This document shows, in pieces, positions 43,028-52,861 of a DNA stretch of 64,000 nucleotides. Every line of letters begins with the position of its first letter. The first letter of the stretch is position 1. This DNA comes from Endobacterium cereale. GTDB taxonomy: Bacteria > Pseudomonadota > Alphaproteobacteria > Rhizobiales > Rhizobiaceae. A program made the position numbers and the translations under genes. The notes under the pieces are model-generated. The model saw only the letters and a list, made by a program, of their open reading frames with translations, had not been told where the DNA came from and made no database searches. The stretch is taken from the NCBI RefSeq assembly GCF_009617585.1, contig NZ_WIXI01000045.1, positions 248,001-312,000 on the forward strand, given 5' to 3'.

Positions 43028-43109
43028 GTCATCCCCGGGCCTGTCCCGAGGATCTGCTGCGCTTCGATGTCTTGCGTGGTTAGATCCTCGGCTCAAGGCC
43101 GAGGATGAC
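43028..43109. repeat. Rhizobial intergenic palindromic repeat (RIME-like)
   Basis: An 82-base element bounded by GTCATCC and GGATGAC, with inner arms CCCGGGCCTGTCCCGAGG and CCTCGGCTCAAGGCCGAGG and a middle TCTGCTGCGC...TTAGATC. Elements of this shape, often called RIME-like, are dispersed in rhizobial intergenic regions. It lies between tadA and the lipoprotein gene and could fold as a hairpin on either strand, possibly ending both transcripts. Confidence 0.7.
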
Positions 43110-43176
43110 GACGGAGAGATTATCCGCACTCTCCCGCGAATGAAAATGGCCGGGAAAGATCCCGGCCATCAAATGC

Positions 43177-43806
43177 TTACTGGAACGGTTTCCACCACGC
43201 CGAATTCTGCTTGCCGTTGGATTCGGCTTCCTTCTTGCGACGGCGTTCCTTGACGCGTTCCGGTTCGCCGAGGTCATCCATATTTTCGGCCTGACGGTAT
43301 TCAGTCGGCGGATCGGTAAGGAAACGGCGCTGGCCAGTACCAACCGTATTACCGGCCTTGGCGTCTTCCTTGGCCTTGCGGAAGGCTTCCCATTTCTGGC
43401 TTTCGGTCAACTGACCGCCCTGCCCCTTGCCGACAGTCAGCGGCGAGACGTAACGCGGGTTGTTTTCGTTGGCGGCCGCTTCCTCGCGCAAGCGCTGGCG
43501 GGTTTCTTCCGGCGATTCCGTCCAGTTGGGATTGTTTTCGCGGTTCGCCATCGACTGCTGCGGCGCCGGCAGATCGCCAGGCCCCTTACCGGCGACAACG
43601 AGACCCGGACGCGGATTGTAACGCACGTCCTTCTTCTTGTCGCCGCCGCCGATGGAAACGGCGCTGCCAAGGTCGTCAGCCAGTTGTTCGGCCGCACTCT
43701 TGCTGGTTCCGTAGGTCGGGCTCTGGCATCCCGACAGGCCTGCAAGCACCGCGACGATGGCCGTTACACCAAGGCCGGAACGAAACACCCGTGACGTCTT
43801 CATCAA
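43177..43806 (-). CDS. Putative lipoprotein
   Basis: A 209-residue protein with a signal peptide ending in the lipobox LAGLSGC near residue 27, so it is probably lipidated and held in the envelope. The rest is polar, rich in Asn, Pro and Glu (ENNPNWTESPEETRQRLREE, then GTGQRRFLTDPPTEYRQ) with no recognised domain; the last residues are KKKEAESNGKQNSAWWKPFQ-like. Starts at 43806 and 43803 are equivalent. No function is known to me; such proteins are common in Rhizobiaceae. Confidence 0.75.
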   Translation of the reverse strand: MMKTSRVFRSGLGVTAIVAVLAGLSGCQSPTYGTSKSAAEQLADDLGSAVSIGGGDKKKDVRYNPRPGLVVAGKGPGDLPAPQQSMANRENNPNWTESPEETRQRLREEAAANENNPRYVSPLTVGKGQGGQLTESQKWEAFRKAKEDAKAGNTVGTGQRRFLTDPPTEYRQAENMDDLGEPERVKERRRKKEAESNGKQNSAWWKPFQ

Positions 43807-43969
43807 AACCCTTCCAGCCGCGCCCGTCCTTGACGCAAAACTCTATCGCTTTCGGCCTGACGGAAAAATCCGGCCAATTTCAGGCAGGATTAACGGATGA
43901 TGCACAGATGCGCAATCATCCGTCGCATTTGAATTCTCCATGAAAGCCTGACACGCCCAACCGTCGCCC

Positions 43970-44380
43970 CTACCAAGGTCTCTGCTCGCAAGCATATCGC
44001 TCGCCGTTGTAAACCATAGTGCCATGCGCGACGGCTACATATCGCATGTTCCTGAAGCTCCAGAGATAGACATTCTCCCCTTTGTAAACGGCTGCATGGA
44101 TCGGGATTGTATCGGGGCGGGATATGTTCAAGGCGGCGTTGGCCGATCTCAGCAAAAACGACAGCGCGCTCAGATCATACACATTGCCTGTGCAAAACGA
44201 CTCCGGCTCTCCAACCGAGTTCCGCACGCTGTAATCGGGAAAGACATACCTGAAGTCACTTCCAAACTGATCTTCCGCTACCCTTGAGAGAAGCAGATAA
44301 GGACTGAGCCAGATCAGGAACAGGCAACCGACAAAAGACACCGAAATCAAAGCGCTCACGATTAAATGTCTTACGGTCAT
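43970..44380 (-). CDS. Small membrane-anchored protein of unknown function
   Basis: A 136-residue protein with one N-terminal helix (VSALISVSFVGCLFLIWLS...) that anchors or exports it, and a soluble domain containing FRYVFPDYSVRNSVGEPESF, CTGNVYDLSALSFLLRSA and YNGERYACEQRPW. Two Cys (near residues 72 and 132) could form a disulfide. The gene is AT-richer than its neighbours. It has no recognised family. The 127 bases to ileS hold a terminator of ileS; the 163 bases on its other side (43807-43969) show nothing clear. Confidence 0.55.
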   Translation of the reverse strand: MTVRHLIVSALISVSFVGCLFLIWLSPYLLLSRVAEDQFGSDFRYVFPDYSVRNSVGEPESFCTGNVYDLSALSFLLRSANAALNISRPDTIPIHAAVYKGENVYLWSFRNMRYVAVAHGTMVYNGERYACEQRPW

Positions 44381-44449
44381 GGATCACCAAAGTTCAAAAG
44401 CATCTGCATGCAATGTTGCGGCTGGTTTGTCGGATATTGGACCAAAACA

Positions 44450-44487
44450 AAAAAGAGCGCGATCCAATGGACCGCACCCCTTTTTAA
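44450..44487 (-). terminator. Terminator of ileS
   Basis: On the minus strand the stem GGTGCGGTCC / GGATCGCGCTC (with several G-U pairs) is followed by TTTTTTGTTTTT, about 20 bases after the ileS stop. Confidence 0.7.
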
Positions 44488-44507
44488 TGTACCTGTTTCA
44501 GCGAAGC

Positions 44508-47414
44508 TTACAGCTTGCCGAGCTTGGCCAGCTCATGCAATGCCTCGGCATCACGCGCCGAAACGTCGGGATAAGTGGCATCAGAACCGACATCGGTCGT
44601 CACCCGCCACGAACGGGCGCATTTTACGCCTTCCGCAAGCTTCGGTTCGACCGAAACACCTGCCACTTCGGCCAGACGGAACGCGTCAGCCGGGCCTTCG
44701 CCCGACGTGATCGTGATGGCCGAGGTGATGCAGGTTTCCTCGAACTCTAGACCTTCCAGCGCCTTCAACAATTCGGCATCGGCAACGTAAACGACAGGCG
44801 CCGCTTCCAGCGACGAGCCGATACGCTTGTCCTTGCGCTCGATTTCGAGAGCGCCCGTGACAACCGAGCGTACCTTGCGGATCTTTGCCCACTTTTCGGC
44901 AACGGCTTCGTTTTTCCACTCGGCCGGGACATCGGGGAACTGTTCGAGGTGAACGGACACCGCATCCGGCTTCAAGGAAAGCCATGCTTCTTCCGTGGTG
45001 AACGGCAGCATGGGTGCAAGCCATGTCACCGTGCATTCAAAAATCTTGCGGATGACGGCGAGCGCCGCGCGGCGACGCAACGACGACGGGGCGTCGCAAT
45101 AGAGCGCATCCTTGCGGATATCGAAATAGAAGGCCGACAGTTCGATATTGCAGAAATCGATCAGCGCGCGGGCGATCTTCTTGAATTCGAACGCGTCATA
45201 CCCTTCGCGCACGACCTTATCCAACTCGGACAGACGGTGCAGCATCAGCTTTTCGAGTTCAGGCAGTTCCGCGTAGGCGATCTCTTCGCCATCGTCATGG
45301 GCCAGCGTGCCAAGCATCCAGCGGACGGTGTTGCGCAGCTTGCGATAGGCATCGACATTGGTCTGGATGATCGTCTTGCCGACACGCAGGTCTTCAGCAT
45401 AGTCCGACGTCATGACCCACAGACGCAGGATATCGGCGCCGGCATCCTTCATCACGTCCTGCGGGGCTACCACGTTGCCCACCGATTTCGACATCTTCTG
45501 GCCCTTTTCATCCATGGTGAAACCATGGGTGACGACCGTGTCGTAAGGGGCGCGGCCGCGGGTGGCAGCCGATTCCAGAAGCGAGGAATGGAACCAGCCG
45601 CGATGCTGGTCGGAGCCTTCGAGATAGACGTCGGCCGGCCATTTCAGGTCAGGACGATCTTCCAGCGTGAACGTGTGAGTGGAGCCGCTGTCGAACCAGA
45701 CATCGAGGATGTCCATGACCTGGGTCCACTTGGCGTGGTCGTGACCATTGCCGAGGAAACGATCCTTGGCGCCGGCAGCAAACCATGCGTCGGCACCTTC
45801 GGCGTCGAAGGCTTCCAGGATGCGGGCGTTGACGGCTTCGTCCTGCAGGACATTGCCGTCTTCATCGGCAAACACGCAGATCGGGACGCCCCATGCGCGC
45901 TGACGCGAAAGCACCCAATCCGGGCGCTGTTCGATCATGGCGCGCAGACGGTTCTGGCCGCTGATGGGCACGAAACGCGTGTCGTCGATCGCCTTTAGCG
46001 CACGGGTGCGCAGCGTCGTGCCATCGGCCAGATCCTTGTCCATATAGACGAACCATTGCGGCGTATTACGGAAGATGATCGGCTTTTTAGAACGCCAGGA
46101 ATGCGGATACTGATGCTTCAGGCGGCCACGGGCAAACAGTGCGTTGCGTTCGATCAGCGCCTTGATGACGCGGTCGTTCGCATCACCCTTCTTGCCGTTA
46201 TCATCCATGACGCGGCCACCCTCGAAACCGGGGGCGTCGGCGGTGTAAGTGCCACTGTCATCAACCGGGAACGGGATGCGCGGATCGACACCACGCGCTT
46301 CGAGTTCCTTGACGCTGGACATCCATGCATCAAAGTCTTCGCGACCGTGCGACGGTGCAGTGTGGACAAAACCGGTACCGGCATCGTCGGTGACGTGATC
46401 ACCGGCGAGCAGGGGGACAGGGAAGTCGTAGCCGAGATCCTTCAACGGATGCGCAGCATTGATGGCGCCGAGTTCTTCGGCGGAAACATCGCGCAGACGC
46501 TTGAAGGCGAGCTTTGCCTTGGCAGCGGATTCTTCCGACAGGCCATTGGCGAAGATCAGCTTTTCGCCCGGCTGCGGGCCAAAATCGTTGGCAGCCTCGG
46601 TGACCTCGTAGAGGCCGTAGGCGACGCGCGGCGAAAACGCGATGGCGCGGTTGCCGGGGATGGTCCATGGGGTGGTCGTCCAGATGACGACGTGGGCGTC
46701 AGCCAGTTCCGCAGAACCGGAAACCACCGGAAACTTCACCCAGATCGTGTCGCTCTCGTAATCGTGGTACTCGACCTCGGCTTCCGCCAGCGCCGTACGC
46801 TCGACGACCGACCACATGATCGGCTTCGAACCACGATACAGCTGGCCGCTCATGGCGATTTTCAGCAGTTCGCCGGCGATGCGGCTTTCGGCGTGAAAAT
46901 TCATCGTCAGATACGGGTTGTCGAAATCACCGACGATGCCGAGGCGCTTGAATTCTTCCGCCTGGATCTTGATCCACTTTTCGGCATAGGCGCGGCATTC
47001 CTTGCGGAATTCGATCATCGCGTCCGGCTGCTTCAGGTCCGGCTTGGCCTTGCCCTTGGCGCGGTAGTTTTCTTCCTCGATCTTCCATTCGATCGGCAGG
47101 CCATGGCAATCCCAGCCCGGAACGTAGTTGCTGTCGTAGCCACGCATCTGGAACGAGCGGGTGATGACGTCTTTCAGGATCTTGTTGAGCGCGTGGCCGA
47201 TATGGATGTTGCCGTTGGCATAGGGAGGGCCATCGTGCAGCACGAACTTTTCACGACCGGCGGCGGAAGCGCGCAGCTTCTTGTAAAGATCCATCTCGCG
47301 CCAGCGGGCAACGGTTTCCGGTTCCTTCTGCGGCAGGCCGGCGCGCATCGGGAATTCGGTTTCCGGCAGATAGAGAGTCTTCGAGTAATCGAGCTTTTCA
47401 ACGTTATCGGTCAT
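44508..47414 (-). CDS. ileS: Isoleucine-tRNA ligase
   Basis: A 968-residue class I aminoacyl-tRNA synthetase with an editing domain. The HIGH box is in [14 protein letters not shown] near residue 70, editing-domain landmarks in [17 protein letters not shown] near 246 and [16 protein letters not shown] near 342, and KMSKS in [16 protein letters not shown] near 638. ATG 47414 is preferred over a longer frame to 47495 because the product then begins with the standard [19 protein letters not shown]. Length fits the bacterial type without a C-terminal zinc finger. A 295-base gap to the antitoxin gene carries an operator-like repeat at 47680. Confidence 0.97.
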   Translation of the reverse strand: MTDNVEKLDYSKTLYLPETEFPMRAGLPQKEPETVARWREMDLYKKLRASAAGREKFVLHDGPPYANGNIHIGHALNKILKDVITRSFQMRGYDSNYVPGWDCHGLPIEWKIEEENYRAKGKAKPDLKQPDAMIEFRKECRAYAEKWIKIQAEEFKRLGIVGDFDNPYLTMNFHAESRIAGELLKIAMSGQLYRGSKPIMWSVVERTALAEAEVEYHDYESDTIWVKFPVVSGSAELADAHVVIWTTTPWTIPGNRAIAFSPRVAYGLYEVTEAANDFGPQPGEKLIFANGLSEESAAKAKLAFKRLRDVSAEELGAINAAHPLKDLGYDFPVPLLAGDHVTDDAGTGFVHTAPSHGREDFDAWMSSVKELEARGVDPRIPFPVDDSGTYTADAPGFEGGRVMDDNGKKGDANDRVIKALIERNALFARGRLKHQYPHSWRSKKPIIFRNTPQWFVYMDKDLADGTTLRTRALKAIDDTRFVPISGQNRLRAMIEQRPDWVLSRQRAWGVPICVFADEDGNVLQDEAVNARILEAFDAEGADAWFAAGAKDRFLGNGHDHAKWTQVMDILDVWFDSGSTHTFTLEDRPDLKWPADVYLEGSDQHRGWFHSSLLESAATRGRAPYDTVVTHGFTMDEKGQKMSKSVGNVVAPQDVMKDAGADILRLWVMTSDYAEDLRVGKTIIQTNVDAYRKLRNTVRWMLGTLAHDDGEEIAYAELPELEKLMLHRLSELDKVVREGYDAFEFKKIARALIDFCNIELSAFYFDIRKDALYCDAPSSLRRRAALAVIRKIFECTVTWLAPMLPFTTEEAWLSLKPDAVSVHLEQFPDVPAEWKNEAVAEKWAKIRKVRSVVTGALEIERKDKRIGSSLEAAPVVYVADAELLKALEGLEFEETCITSAITITSGEGPADAFRLAEVAGVSVEPKLAEGVKCARSWRVTTDVGSDATYPDVSARDAEALHELAKLGKL

Positions 47415-47679
47415 TTTGGGCAATCGTCTCTTGGCGCCGACAAGGGGGCGCGTGCGGGAAAATGTCGGTGGCGGAGGCGCGTGAACAAGCGCCAAAATCC
47501 CGGACCTTCCGGCCGCTGCTTACAGCGCGCGGAAAGCCGGGCCGATAATTCGTATGATCATCTTGATCTGGGCCGACCGGAAATCTGTCATGACCGCGGT
47601 TATTACGGGGTTTTATGGCGGAAAGGAAGGGGGAATTGGGCGACGATGCAATCTGGACTGTTGTGGTGACCGAGCATAT

Positions 47680-47699
47680 AACTGACTATCTGACCAGTT
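47680..47699. promoter_or_regulatory. Candidate operator of the Phd/VapC pair
   Basis: AACTG-N10-CAGTT, an inverted repeat just before the ribosome site (GGAGG, 47700-47704) of the antitoxin gene. Antitoxins of this type usually repress their own operon by binding such repeats. Inferred from position only. Confidence 0.5.
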
Positions 47700-47709
47700 G
47701 GAGGTTCGC

Positions 47710-47982
47710 ATGCCCGGAAAAGCTACCGCTCAGGATAACATCTGGAAGCTGGAGGATGCCAAGGCACGTTTCAGCGAAGTCGTACGGCGCGCCCGCAGCG
47801 AAGGTCCCCAACATGTAACCGTACGCGGGCAAGACAGCGTCGTCATCATTAGTACGGAAGAATTGGCAAAGCTGACCCAGCCCAAGCCGGAAAAACCTCT
47901 TGTCGAGTTCATGGAAAGCCTCGGCCTCCATACCCTGAACATCACGCGTGATGACGATCGTGGACGGGATGTCGAGTTGTGA
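47710..47982 (+). CDS. Phd/YefM-family antitoxin
   Basis: A 90-residue antitoxin. The start follows GGAGGTTCGC; the conserved Phd/YefM N-terminal DNA-binding part is visible (WKLEDAKARFSEVVRRARSE near 12-31, then GPQHVTVRGQDSVVIIS). The C-terminal tail (PEKPLVEFMESLGLHTLNIT) is the toxin-blocking region. It overlaps the toxin gene by four bases (GTGA). The pair interrupts a normal ileS-to-ribF neighbourhood. Confidence 0.88.
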   Translation: MPGKATAQDNIWKLEDAKARFSEVVRRARSEGPQHVTVRGQDSVVIISTEELAKLTQPKPEKPLVEFMESLGLHTLNITRDDDRGRDVEL

Positions 47983-48437
47983 ACGGCTGGCTGCTCGACA
48001 CAAATGTAATTTCTGCGCTGATCAACCCGAACGGCGCACCCTCGGTAAAACGATGGGCGGCAGGACAGTCGGAAGCACGTGTATTTATCAGCGTGCTGAC
48101 GCTGGCCGAGTATGACAAGGGTATCGAAAAACTTCCAGCAGACGACGAGAACCGCCATCGTTACACGGTCGCTCGAGATGGATTGGAGATGCGCTTTGCC
48201 GGCCGTACTCTATCGGTTTCGGATAATGTTGTCCGACGGTGGGGGAAGATCAGTGGTCGGATCAAGCTGGCAACACGTAATGCGCCGCCCGTCATCGATA
48301 CGCTTCTCGCCGCGACGGCGCTTGAACACGACCTCTATCTTGTCACGCCGAACAAGAAGGACGTCCTGAACTCGGGGGCAGCGGTATTCGACCCATGGGC
48401 TGACGAGTTGGCACTTTTTCCACTTAGACCGCTTTGA
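47979..48437 (+). CDS. PIN-domain toxin (VapC/FitB type)
   Basis: A 152-residue PIN-domain ribonuclease, the toxin partner of the upstream Phd-type antitoxin. Metal-binding acidic residues: Asp in LLDTNVISALINP near residue 7, Glu in LTLAEYDKG near 47 and Asp in VIDTLLAATALEHDL near 105, with the closing Asp region LVTPNKKDVLNSG. Targets of such toxins are often tRNA or rRNA. It starts with GTG 47979, and its stop is 3 bases from the convergent small gene at 48441. Confidence 0.88.
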   Translation: MNGWLLDTNVISALINPNGAPSVKRWAAGQSEARVFISVLTLAEYDKGIEKLPADDENRHRYTVARDGLEMRFAGRTLSVSDNVVRRWGKISGRIKLATRNAPPVIDTLLAATALEHDLYLVTPNKKDVLNSGAAVFDPWADELALFPLRPL

Positions 48438-48440
48438 CGA

Positions 48441-48680
48441 TCAATCCTTCGGATTGGCTTCCATCACCGCCCGCAGCGCATCATTGATGCGATCCTGCCA
48501 GCCGGGGCCGTCTTCCTGAAAATACTCGATCACCGCGCTGTCGAGCTTGATCGCCACCTGTTCCTTCACCGAAGGCGGAGCGCGTTTTTCCACGGCAGGA
48601 GCCGCCGCCTTCTTCACCGGTGCGAACAGGGCTTCGGCGGCATCCTTCGGGTTGGTCGGGCGGCGCGGGGTGGTGGCCAT
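48441..48680 (-). CDS. BrnA/DUF4415-like antitoxin-type protein without an adjacent toxin
   Basis: A 79-residue protein. The C-terminal half matches the DUF4415/BrnA antitoxin ribbon-helix-helix pattern (VAIKLDSAVIEYFQEDGPGW, then INDALRAVME); the N-terminal half is Ala/Pro/Lys-rich. BrnA normally represses and neutralises a BrnT RNase encoded just upstream, but no BrnT-like frame is adjacent: the next genes are ribF and, convergently, vapC. It ends next to vapC and starts 2 bases after the ribF stop, so it may simply be transcribed with ribF. Confidence 0.7.
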   Translation of the reverse strand: MATTPRRPTNPKDAAEALFAPVKKAAAPAVEKRAPPSVKEQVAIKLDSAVIEYFQEDGPGWQDRINDALRAVMEANPKD

Positions 48681-48682
48681 GG

Positions 48683-49687
48683 TTATTCTCCGTTTTTCGC
48701 AGTCTGCGCGAAAGCAATATCCCTGTCCACCGGGCCGAGCGGCTGAACACCTGACAGAAGCGCCCTCGCCTCTTCCTCGTCACGCTTGATCTGGGCGATC
48801 AGCGGGTCAAGCCCGTCGAATTTCGCCTCGTCGCGCAGAAAACCGAAAAAGGACACGGCGCAAACCTCGCCATAAAGATCGCCGGAAAAATCGAACAGAT
48901 AGGTCTCCAGAAGCGCCACACCGTTTTCCGTCACCGTCGGGCGGCGGCCATAGCTGGCAACACCATCATAAAGCTCGCCATTGGGGCGGCGGAAACGCAC
49001 GGCGTAAATGCCGTTGCGCAGTTCGGCCTCGCCCGGCAGCGACATGTTGGCGGTCGGGAAACCGATTTGGCGGCCGAGCTTCTGGCCATCGATGACTTCC
49101 GCTTCCACCGTATAACGATATCCGAGCAGGCCGGCGGCACCGACCATGTCGCCTTCAGCGATCAGCTCACGGATGCGGCTGGACGAGACGACATCAGCGT
49201 TTTCATCCCGAAAGGCATCGACCAGCGAGACGGTGAAACCGTGGCGCTCGCCCGATGCCATCAGGAAGGCCGGGCCACCTTCGCGGCCCTTGCCAAAGTG
49301 GAAATCGAAGCCGGTGACGACGGCACTTGCGCCCAGCCAGTCGATCAGGATCGTCTGGATGAATTCTTCCGCCGAGCGACCGGCAAATTCGCGGTCGAAC
49401 GGATATTCGATGACGGCGGAAAAACCCATCGCTTCGAGAATACGGGCTTTCAGCGGGGCTGCCGTCAGGCGGCAGACCGGCTGATCCGGTTTGAAGACGG
49501 TACGCGGATGCGGTTCGAAGGTCAGAACGAGGGCTGGCACGCCGCGCTCTTTCGCCAGCTCAAGCGCCCGTTCCAGCACGCTGCGATGGCCGCGATGCAC
49601 ACCATCGAAATTGCCGATGGCGATGACGCCGCCCTTGAGGTTTTCGGGCAGCGGGTCTTTTTTCTCATTGCGATGGAAGACGGTCAT
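48683..49687 (-). CDS. ribF: Bifunctional riboflavin kinase/FAD synthetase
   Basis: A 334-residue enzyme making FMN and then FAD. The N-terminal FAD synthetase (nucleotidyltransferase) has GNFDGVHRGHRSVLERA near residue 27 (HxGH-like) and the later segment SSSRIRELIAEGDMVGAAGL near 167. The C-terminal kinase has the flavin-site segment LGRQIGFPTANMSLPG near 208 and YLFDFSGDLYGE near 287. Length is typical. It starts 17 bases after the stop of the HAD gene. No FMN riboswitch is visible. Confidence 0.95.
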   Translation of the reverse strand: MTVFHRNEKKDPLPENLKGGVIAIGNFDGVHRGHRSVLERALELAKERGVPALVLTFEPHPRTVFKPDQPVCRLTAAPLKARILEAMGFSAVIEYPFDREFAGRSAEEFIQTILIDWLGASAVVTGFDFHFGKGREGGPAFLMASGERHGFTVSLVDAFRDENADVVSSSRIRELIAEGDMVGAAGLLGYRYTVEAEVIDGQKLGRQIGFPTANMSLPGEAELRNGIYAVRFRRPNGELYDGVASYGRRPTVTENGVALLETYLFDFSGDLYGEVCAVSFFGFLRDEAKFDGLDPLIAQIKRDEEEARALLSGVQPLGPVDRDIAFAQTAKNGE

Positions 49688-49704
49688 TGCGCAAACATTT
49701 CCGT

Positions 49705-50553
49705 TCAGGCCAGCCGTGGCATCCAGAATTTTGGCGTGGCATTTTCACCGGCGAGCCAGGCCTTCAGGATCGCTTCGTCCGTCTGACCGTCCACCGTGTA
49801 TTCGGCAGCATGGATGCCGCCGCTGATATAAAGCAGGTCGAGTTCTTGTGAAAGCGCACCGCGCACATCGGTCGGCATGCCGTCGCCGATCGCGAGGATT
49901 TTCGAGCGCTCCACCGGTCCGCGCGCCTGTTCGGCTTGCGCAATCGCCGCTTCGTAGATCGGGTGATGCGGTTTGCCGGCAATCTGGCTCTTGCCGCCGA
50001 GCTGTTCGTAATAGGCGGCAACGGCGCCGGCGCAGGGGATCATCTTGTGGCCGCGCTCGACGATCAGGTCCGGATTGGCGCAGATGAACGGCAGGTCGCG
50101 CTTGACCCATGCCTTCAGCATGTCGGTGTAATCTTCCGGCACTTCCTTCTCGTCATCGAAAAAGCCGGTGCAGACAATGCTCTCCGCCTCTTCGGCCGAG
50201 GTGACGGTGACGCCGAGATCATCGAGCAGGTTGATGTCGCGCTCAGGCCCGAGCAGAAACACCTTTTTCGGACCTTCGGCGATCAATTTGCGGGTGACGT
50301 CGCCCGATGTGACGATACGGTCATAGGTTTCGTCGGCAACATTGAGTGCCCGCATCTGGATGATGACATCGGCGGAGCGGCGTGGCGAATTGGTGATCAG
50401 AACGACGGTGGCGCCGGCCTTGCTGGCGGCCGCAAGCGCCTCGCAGGACTGCGGAAAGGCTTCCACGCCATTGTGCACGACGCCCCAGACATCGGAAAGA
50501 ACGACGTCATAGCCGCCGGTCACTTCGCTCAAGCTCTGGATACGCTGTGTCAT
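49705..50553 (-). CDS. TIGR01459-family HAD-type hydrolase
   Basis: A 282-residue phosphatase of the HAD class IIA type (NagD-like). The nucleophile motif DVVLSDVWGVVHNG is near residue 17, the second motif VVLITNSPRRSADV near 51 and the final GDGMPTDVRGALSQ near 222. It lies beside ribF and groESL in rhizobia as I recall. Substrate unknown; many relatives dephosphorylate sugar phosphates or nucleotides. Confidence 0.86.
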   Translation of the reverse strand: MTQRIQSLSEVTGGYDVVLSDVWGVVHNGVEAFPQSCEALAAASKAGATVVLITNSPRRSADVIIQMRALNVADETYDRIVTSGDVTRKLIAEGPKKVFLLGPERDINLLDDLGVTVTSAEEAESIVCTGFFDDEKEVPEDYTDMLKAWVKRDLPFICANPDLIVERGHKMIPCAGAVAAYYEQLGGKSQIAGKPHHPIYEAAIAQAEQARGPVERSKILAIGDGMPTDVRGALSQELDLLYISGGIHAAEYTVDGQTDEAILKAWLAGENATPKFWMPRLA

Positions 50554-50675
50554 GCCTGCTGCCCGTTCTTTTAAGAAAAATCAGGCGTTCATGTCGCAAA
50601 GCACAATGACGATGGCAAGGGCATTTGCTGTTCGCTGTCGATATTTCACCTCTGCGTCACATGCAAAGCTGCGGT

Positions 50676-52019
50676 TCACACAAGGCCTGATAGCCGCAGC
50701 GCCAGCCCGGCGAAGGCGCAGAACAAGAGAACCGGCACCAGGCCAAGCCGGAAGCGAAACAGCAGAAAAGCAGACAAAATGAACAGCGCGACGGCGGCGA
50801 GATCGATACTGGAGAGTACCGGCGACGAGACGGTGAGGCCGAGTGATGGCACGATCGGAAGTTTGACGACTTCGGCAAAAAGGACGTGCAGGCCGAACCA
50901 CAAAGCCAGATTGAGAATGACGCCAACGACGGCGGCGGTAATGGCCGACAGCGCCGCCGACATGACCGCGTTGCCGCGCAGCCGCTCGATGAAGGGCGCA
51001 CCGGCGAAGATGAAAATGAAGCTGGGCACAAAGGTTGCCCACGCCACCAGAACCGCGCCCAAAGCGCCGCCGGCGATGACGCCCAAGCCCGATGCCTCAC
51101 GAAAACCGACGAGGAAGCCGACAAAGGAAAGGACGAGAACCAGCGGGCCGGGCGTCGTTTCGGCGAGCGCCAGCCCATCGACCATTTCACCGGCACGCAG
51201 CCAGCCGTGATCTTCCACCGCAACCTGCGCCACATAGGCCAGAACCGCATAGGCACCACCAAAGGTGACCAGCGCCATGCGCGAGAAGAACGAAAACATT
51301 GCGGCCAGGCTTTCCGGCGCGGAAAGTGCCCAGAGCAGCAACAGCGGCGCCTGCCAGACGGCGATCCACAACAGCAGCGAAGCGACGGCGCGCAAAGGGC
51401 GACGCTTCTCCGGCAGGTCGGCCGACTGTGCCAGCGGCAAATCCGGCTTATCGCCCATCCTTGCGGCCACGAAACCGGCAATGCCGGCACCGAGCACGAC
51501 CAGCGGAAACGGCAGACCGAAGAAAAACAGCGCAACAAAAGCAAAAGCTGCGATGCCCCGCAAAAATCCGGTTTTCAGAGTTTTGCGGCCGAGCCGGATC
51601 ACCGCCTCGACGACGATCACCAGCACCGCCGCTTTCAGGCCGAAAAACAGGCCATCCAGCCATGCTGTTTCCTGCCAGATTGCATAAGCTGCAGACAGGC
51701 CGATCATGACGAACAGACCCGGGAGGATGAACAGCAGACCGGCGATGATGCCGCCTCTGATACCGCCGACCAGCCAGCCGATATAGGTGGCAAGCTGCTG
51801 CGCTTCCGGCCCCGGCAGCAGCATGCAGTAGTTCAGCGCATGCAGAAAACGCTCTTCGGAAATCCAGCGTTTTTCTTCTACCAGGCTGCGATGCATCATG
51901 CCGATCTGGCCGGCCGGACCGCCAAAGCTCAAACACCCGATGCGGGCAAAAACGCCGGTCAGTTCGGAAAGTGTGGGCCGCGTGCCAACCTGACTGTCTG
52001 CGCCGTCGAATGCCGTCAT
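50676..52019 (-). CDS. chrA: Chromate efflux transporter
   Basis: A 447-residue CHR-family membrane protein with two homologous halves. The first carries GCLSFGGPAGQIGMMHRSLV near residue 25, and the motif PGPEAQQLATYIGWL near 68; the second begins AVASLLLWIAVWQAPLLLLW and repeats the pattern with FGGAYAVLAYVAQ and TPGPLVLVLSFVGF. Long-chain CHR proteins export chromate in exchange for protons or sulfate. ATG 52019 is preferred over 52058. No chrB regulator is adjacent. The 122 bases between its 3' end and the HAD gene contain nothing clear. Confidence 0.9.
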   Translation of the reverse strand: MTAFDGADSQVGTRPTLSELTGVFARIGCLSFGGPAGQIGMMHRSLVEEKRWISEERFLHALNYCMLLPGPEAQQLATYIGWLVGGIRGGIIAGLLFILPGLFVMIGLSAAYAIWQETAWLDGLFFGLKAAVLVIVVEAVIRLGRKTLKTGFLRGIAAFAFVALFFFGLPFPLVVLGAGIAGFVAARMGDKPDLPLAQSADLPEKRRPLRAVASLLLWIAVWQAPLLLLWALSAPESLAAMFSFFSRMALVTFGGAYAVLAYVAQVAVEDHGWLRAGEMVDGLALAETTPGPLVLVLSFVGFLVGFREASGLGVIAGGALGAVLVAWATFVPSFIFIFAGAPFIERLRGNAVMSAALSAITAAVVGVILNLALWFGLHVLFAEVVKLPIVPSLGLTVSSPVLSSIDLAAVALFILSAFLLFRFRLGLVPVLLFCAFAGLALRLSGLV

Positions 52020-52208
52020 GTGTTCCCCTTGCCCTGCGACACTATGGCCACAAAACATTCCCTAAAAACGTCATGTAAAGGCCGTATGACGAAGCTTACG
52101 GGTTGTGACCATGCCGCGGCTACACTTCCTAGCCTGTGTTCAGACACAAGCGTTACGGTCATATAACCAGTATTGTTAGTTTCAAAACACATTCGGATAA
52201 GAACAAAT

Positions 52209-52733
52209 ATGCGCAGATCTGCAAAAGCAGCGTTGAGTCTCTCACTTTTTCTGGCGCTCGGAGCGACCCAGGCGGCTGCACAATCCGGCTTCTGCACGGG
52301 AAAAGTCCGAGATCTCAAGCTTGACCCCGCCATTGTGGGCGAAGGGTTTACCGTCGATCCCATGGATGACGGCTCTGCGCAGATCATATGCGCCGATTGC
52401 GCAGATACTCGCACGATCGCAATTTTTCTGGGCACCAACGATGACCGGGAACAGGGCTTGAGAGACGGCACTGTGACGGCTGATACCCTCACCGAGAAAT
52501 GCCTGAAAACCGGACCCAATTGCAGCGCAAAGACGTTTGTTGAAGGACCGTCTGTCGGTTACACGCTCGAAAACAAGTTTGGCGAAAAAGTCCAGCGCCG
52601 ATACGCCTTGTATAACGGCGGCAAGGTGTTGACCGTGAGAGGGACCGCGCCTCTGGCCGACCGGGAAAAGATTTCGGCCAACACCGAGGCTGTTTTCCGC
52701 TCGCTTCTGCCGCAGCTGCACTGCGGGGCATAA
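52209..52733 (+). CDS. Small exported protein of unknown function
   Basis: A 174-residue protein with a signal peptide (KAALSLSLFLALGATQAAAQ, cleaved near residue 24). Six cysteines (SGFCTGKV, IICADCAD, EKCLKTGPNCSAK, LHCGA) suggest disulfides in the periplasm. The rest shows LDPAIVGEGFTVDPMDDG and VRGTAPLADREKISANTEAV. Family not recognised. An ATG at 52173 is in frame but would give a non-signal N-terminus. The base composition is a little lower in G+C. It diverges from chrA and precedes groESL. Confidence 0.55.
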   Translation: MRRSAKAALSLSLFLALGATQAAAQSGFCTGKVRDLKLDPAIVGEGFTVDPMDDGSAQIICADCADTRTIAIFLGTNDDREQGLRDGTVTADTLTEKCLKTGPNCSAKTFVEGPSVGYTLENKFGEKVQRRYALYNGGKVLTVRGTAPLADREKISANTEAVFRSLLPQLHCGA

Positions 52734-52762
52734 TCACGTCGCGAGGCGTTAACTCTTGTCAC

Positions 52763-52781
52763 ACAGCGCCGTTAACGCTGT
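52763..52781 (+). terminator. Short hairpin after the exported protein gene
   Basis: ACAGCG-N7-CGCTGT followed by TT, 30 bases after the stop. The U-tract is weak, so it is a tentative terminator. Confidence 0.4.
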
Positions 52782-52824
52782 TTGGCGAGCCCAGCCAGCC
52801 TGTAGCGAAATTTTACGGGGCTTC

Positions 52825-52853
52825 CTTGACTCGGCTCTGACCCGGTCTTATCT
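52825..52853 (+). promoter_or_regulatory. groESL promoter
   Basis: CTTGAC (52825-52830) and TTATCT (52848-52853), spaced 17 bases, 92 bases before the groS start. The first element also resembles the CTTGAA heat-shock -35 box used by RpoH in alphaproteobacteria. Confidence 0.6.
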
Positions 52854-52861
52854 CGGTTGCG

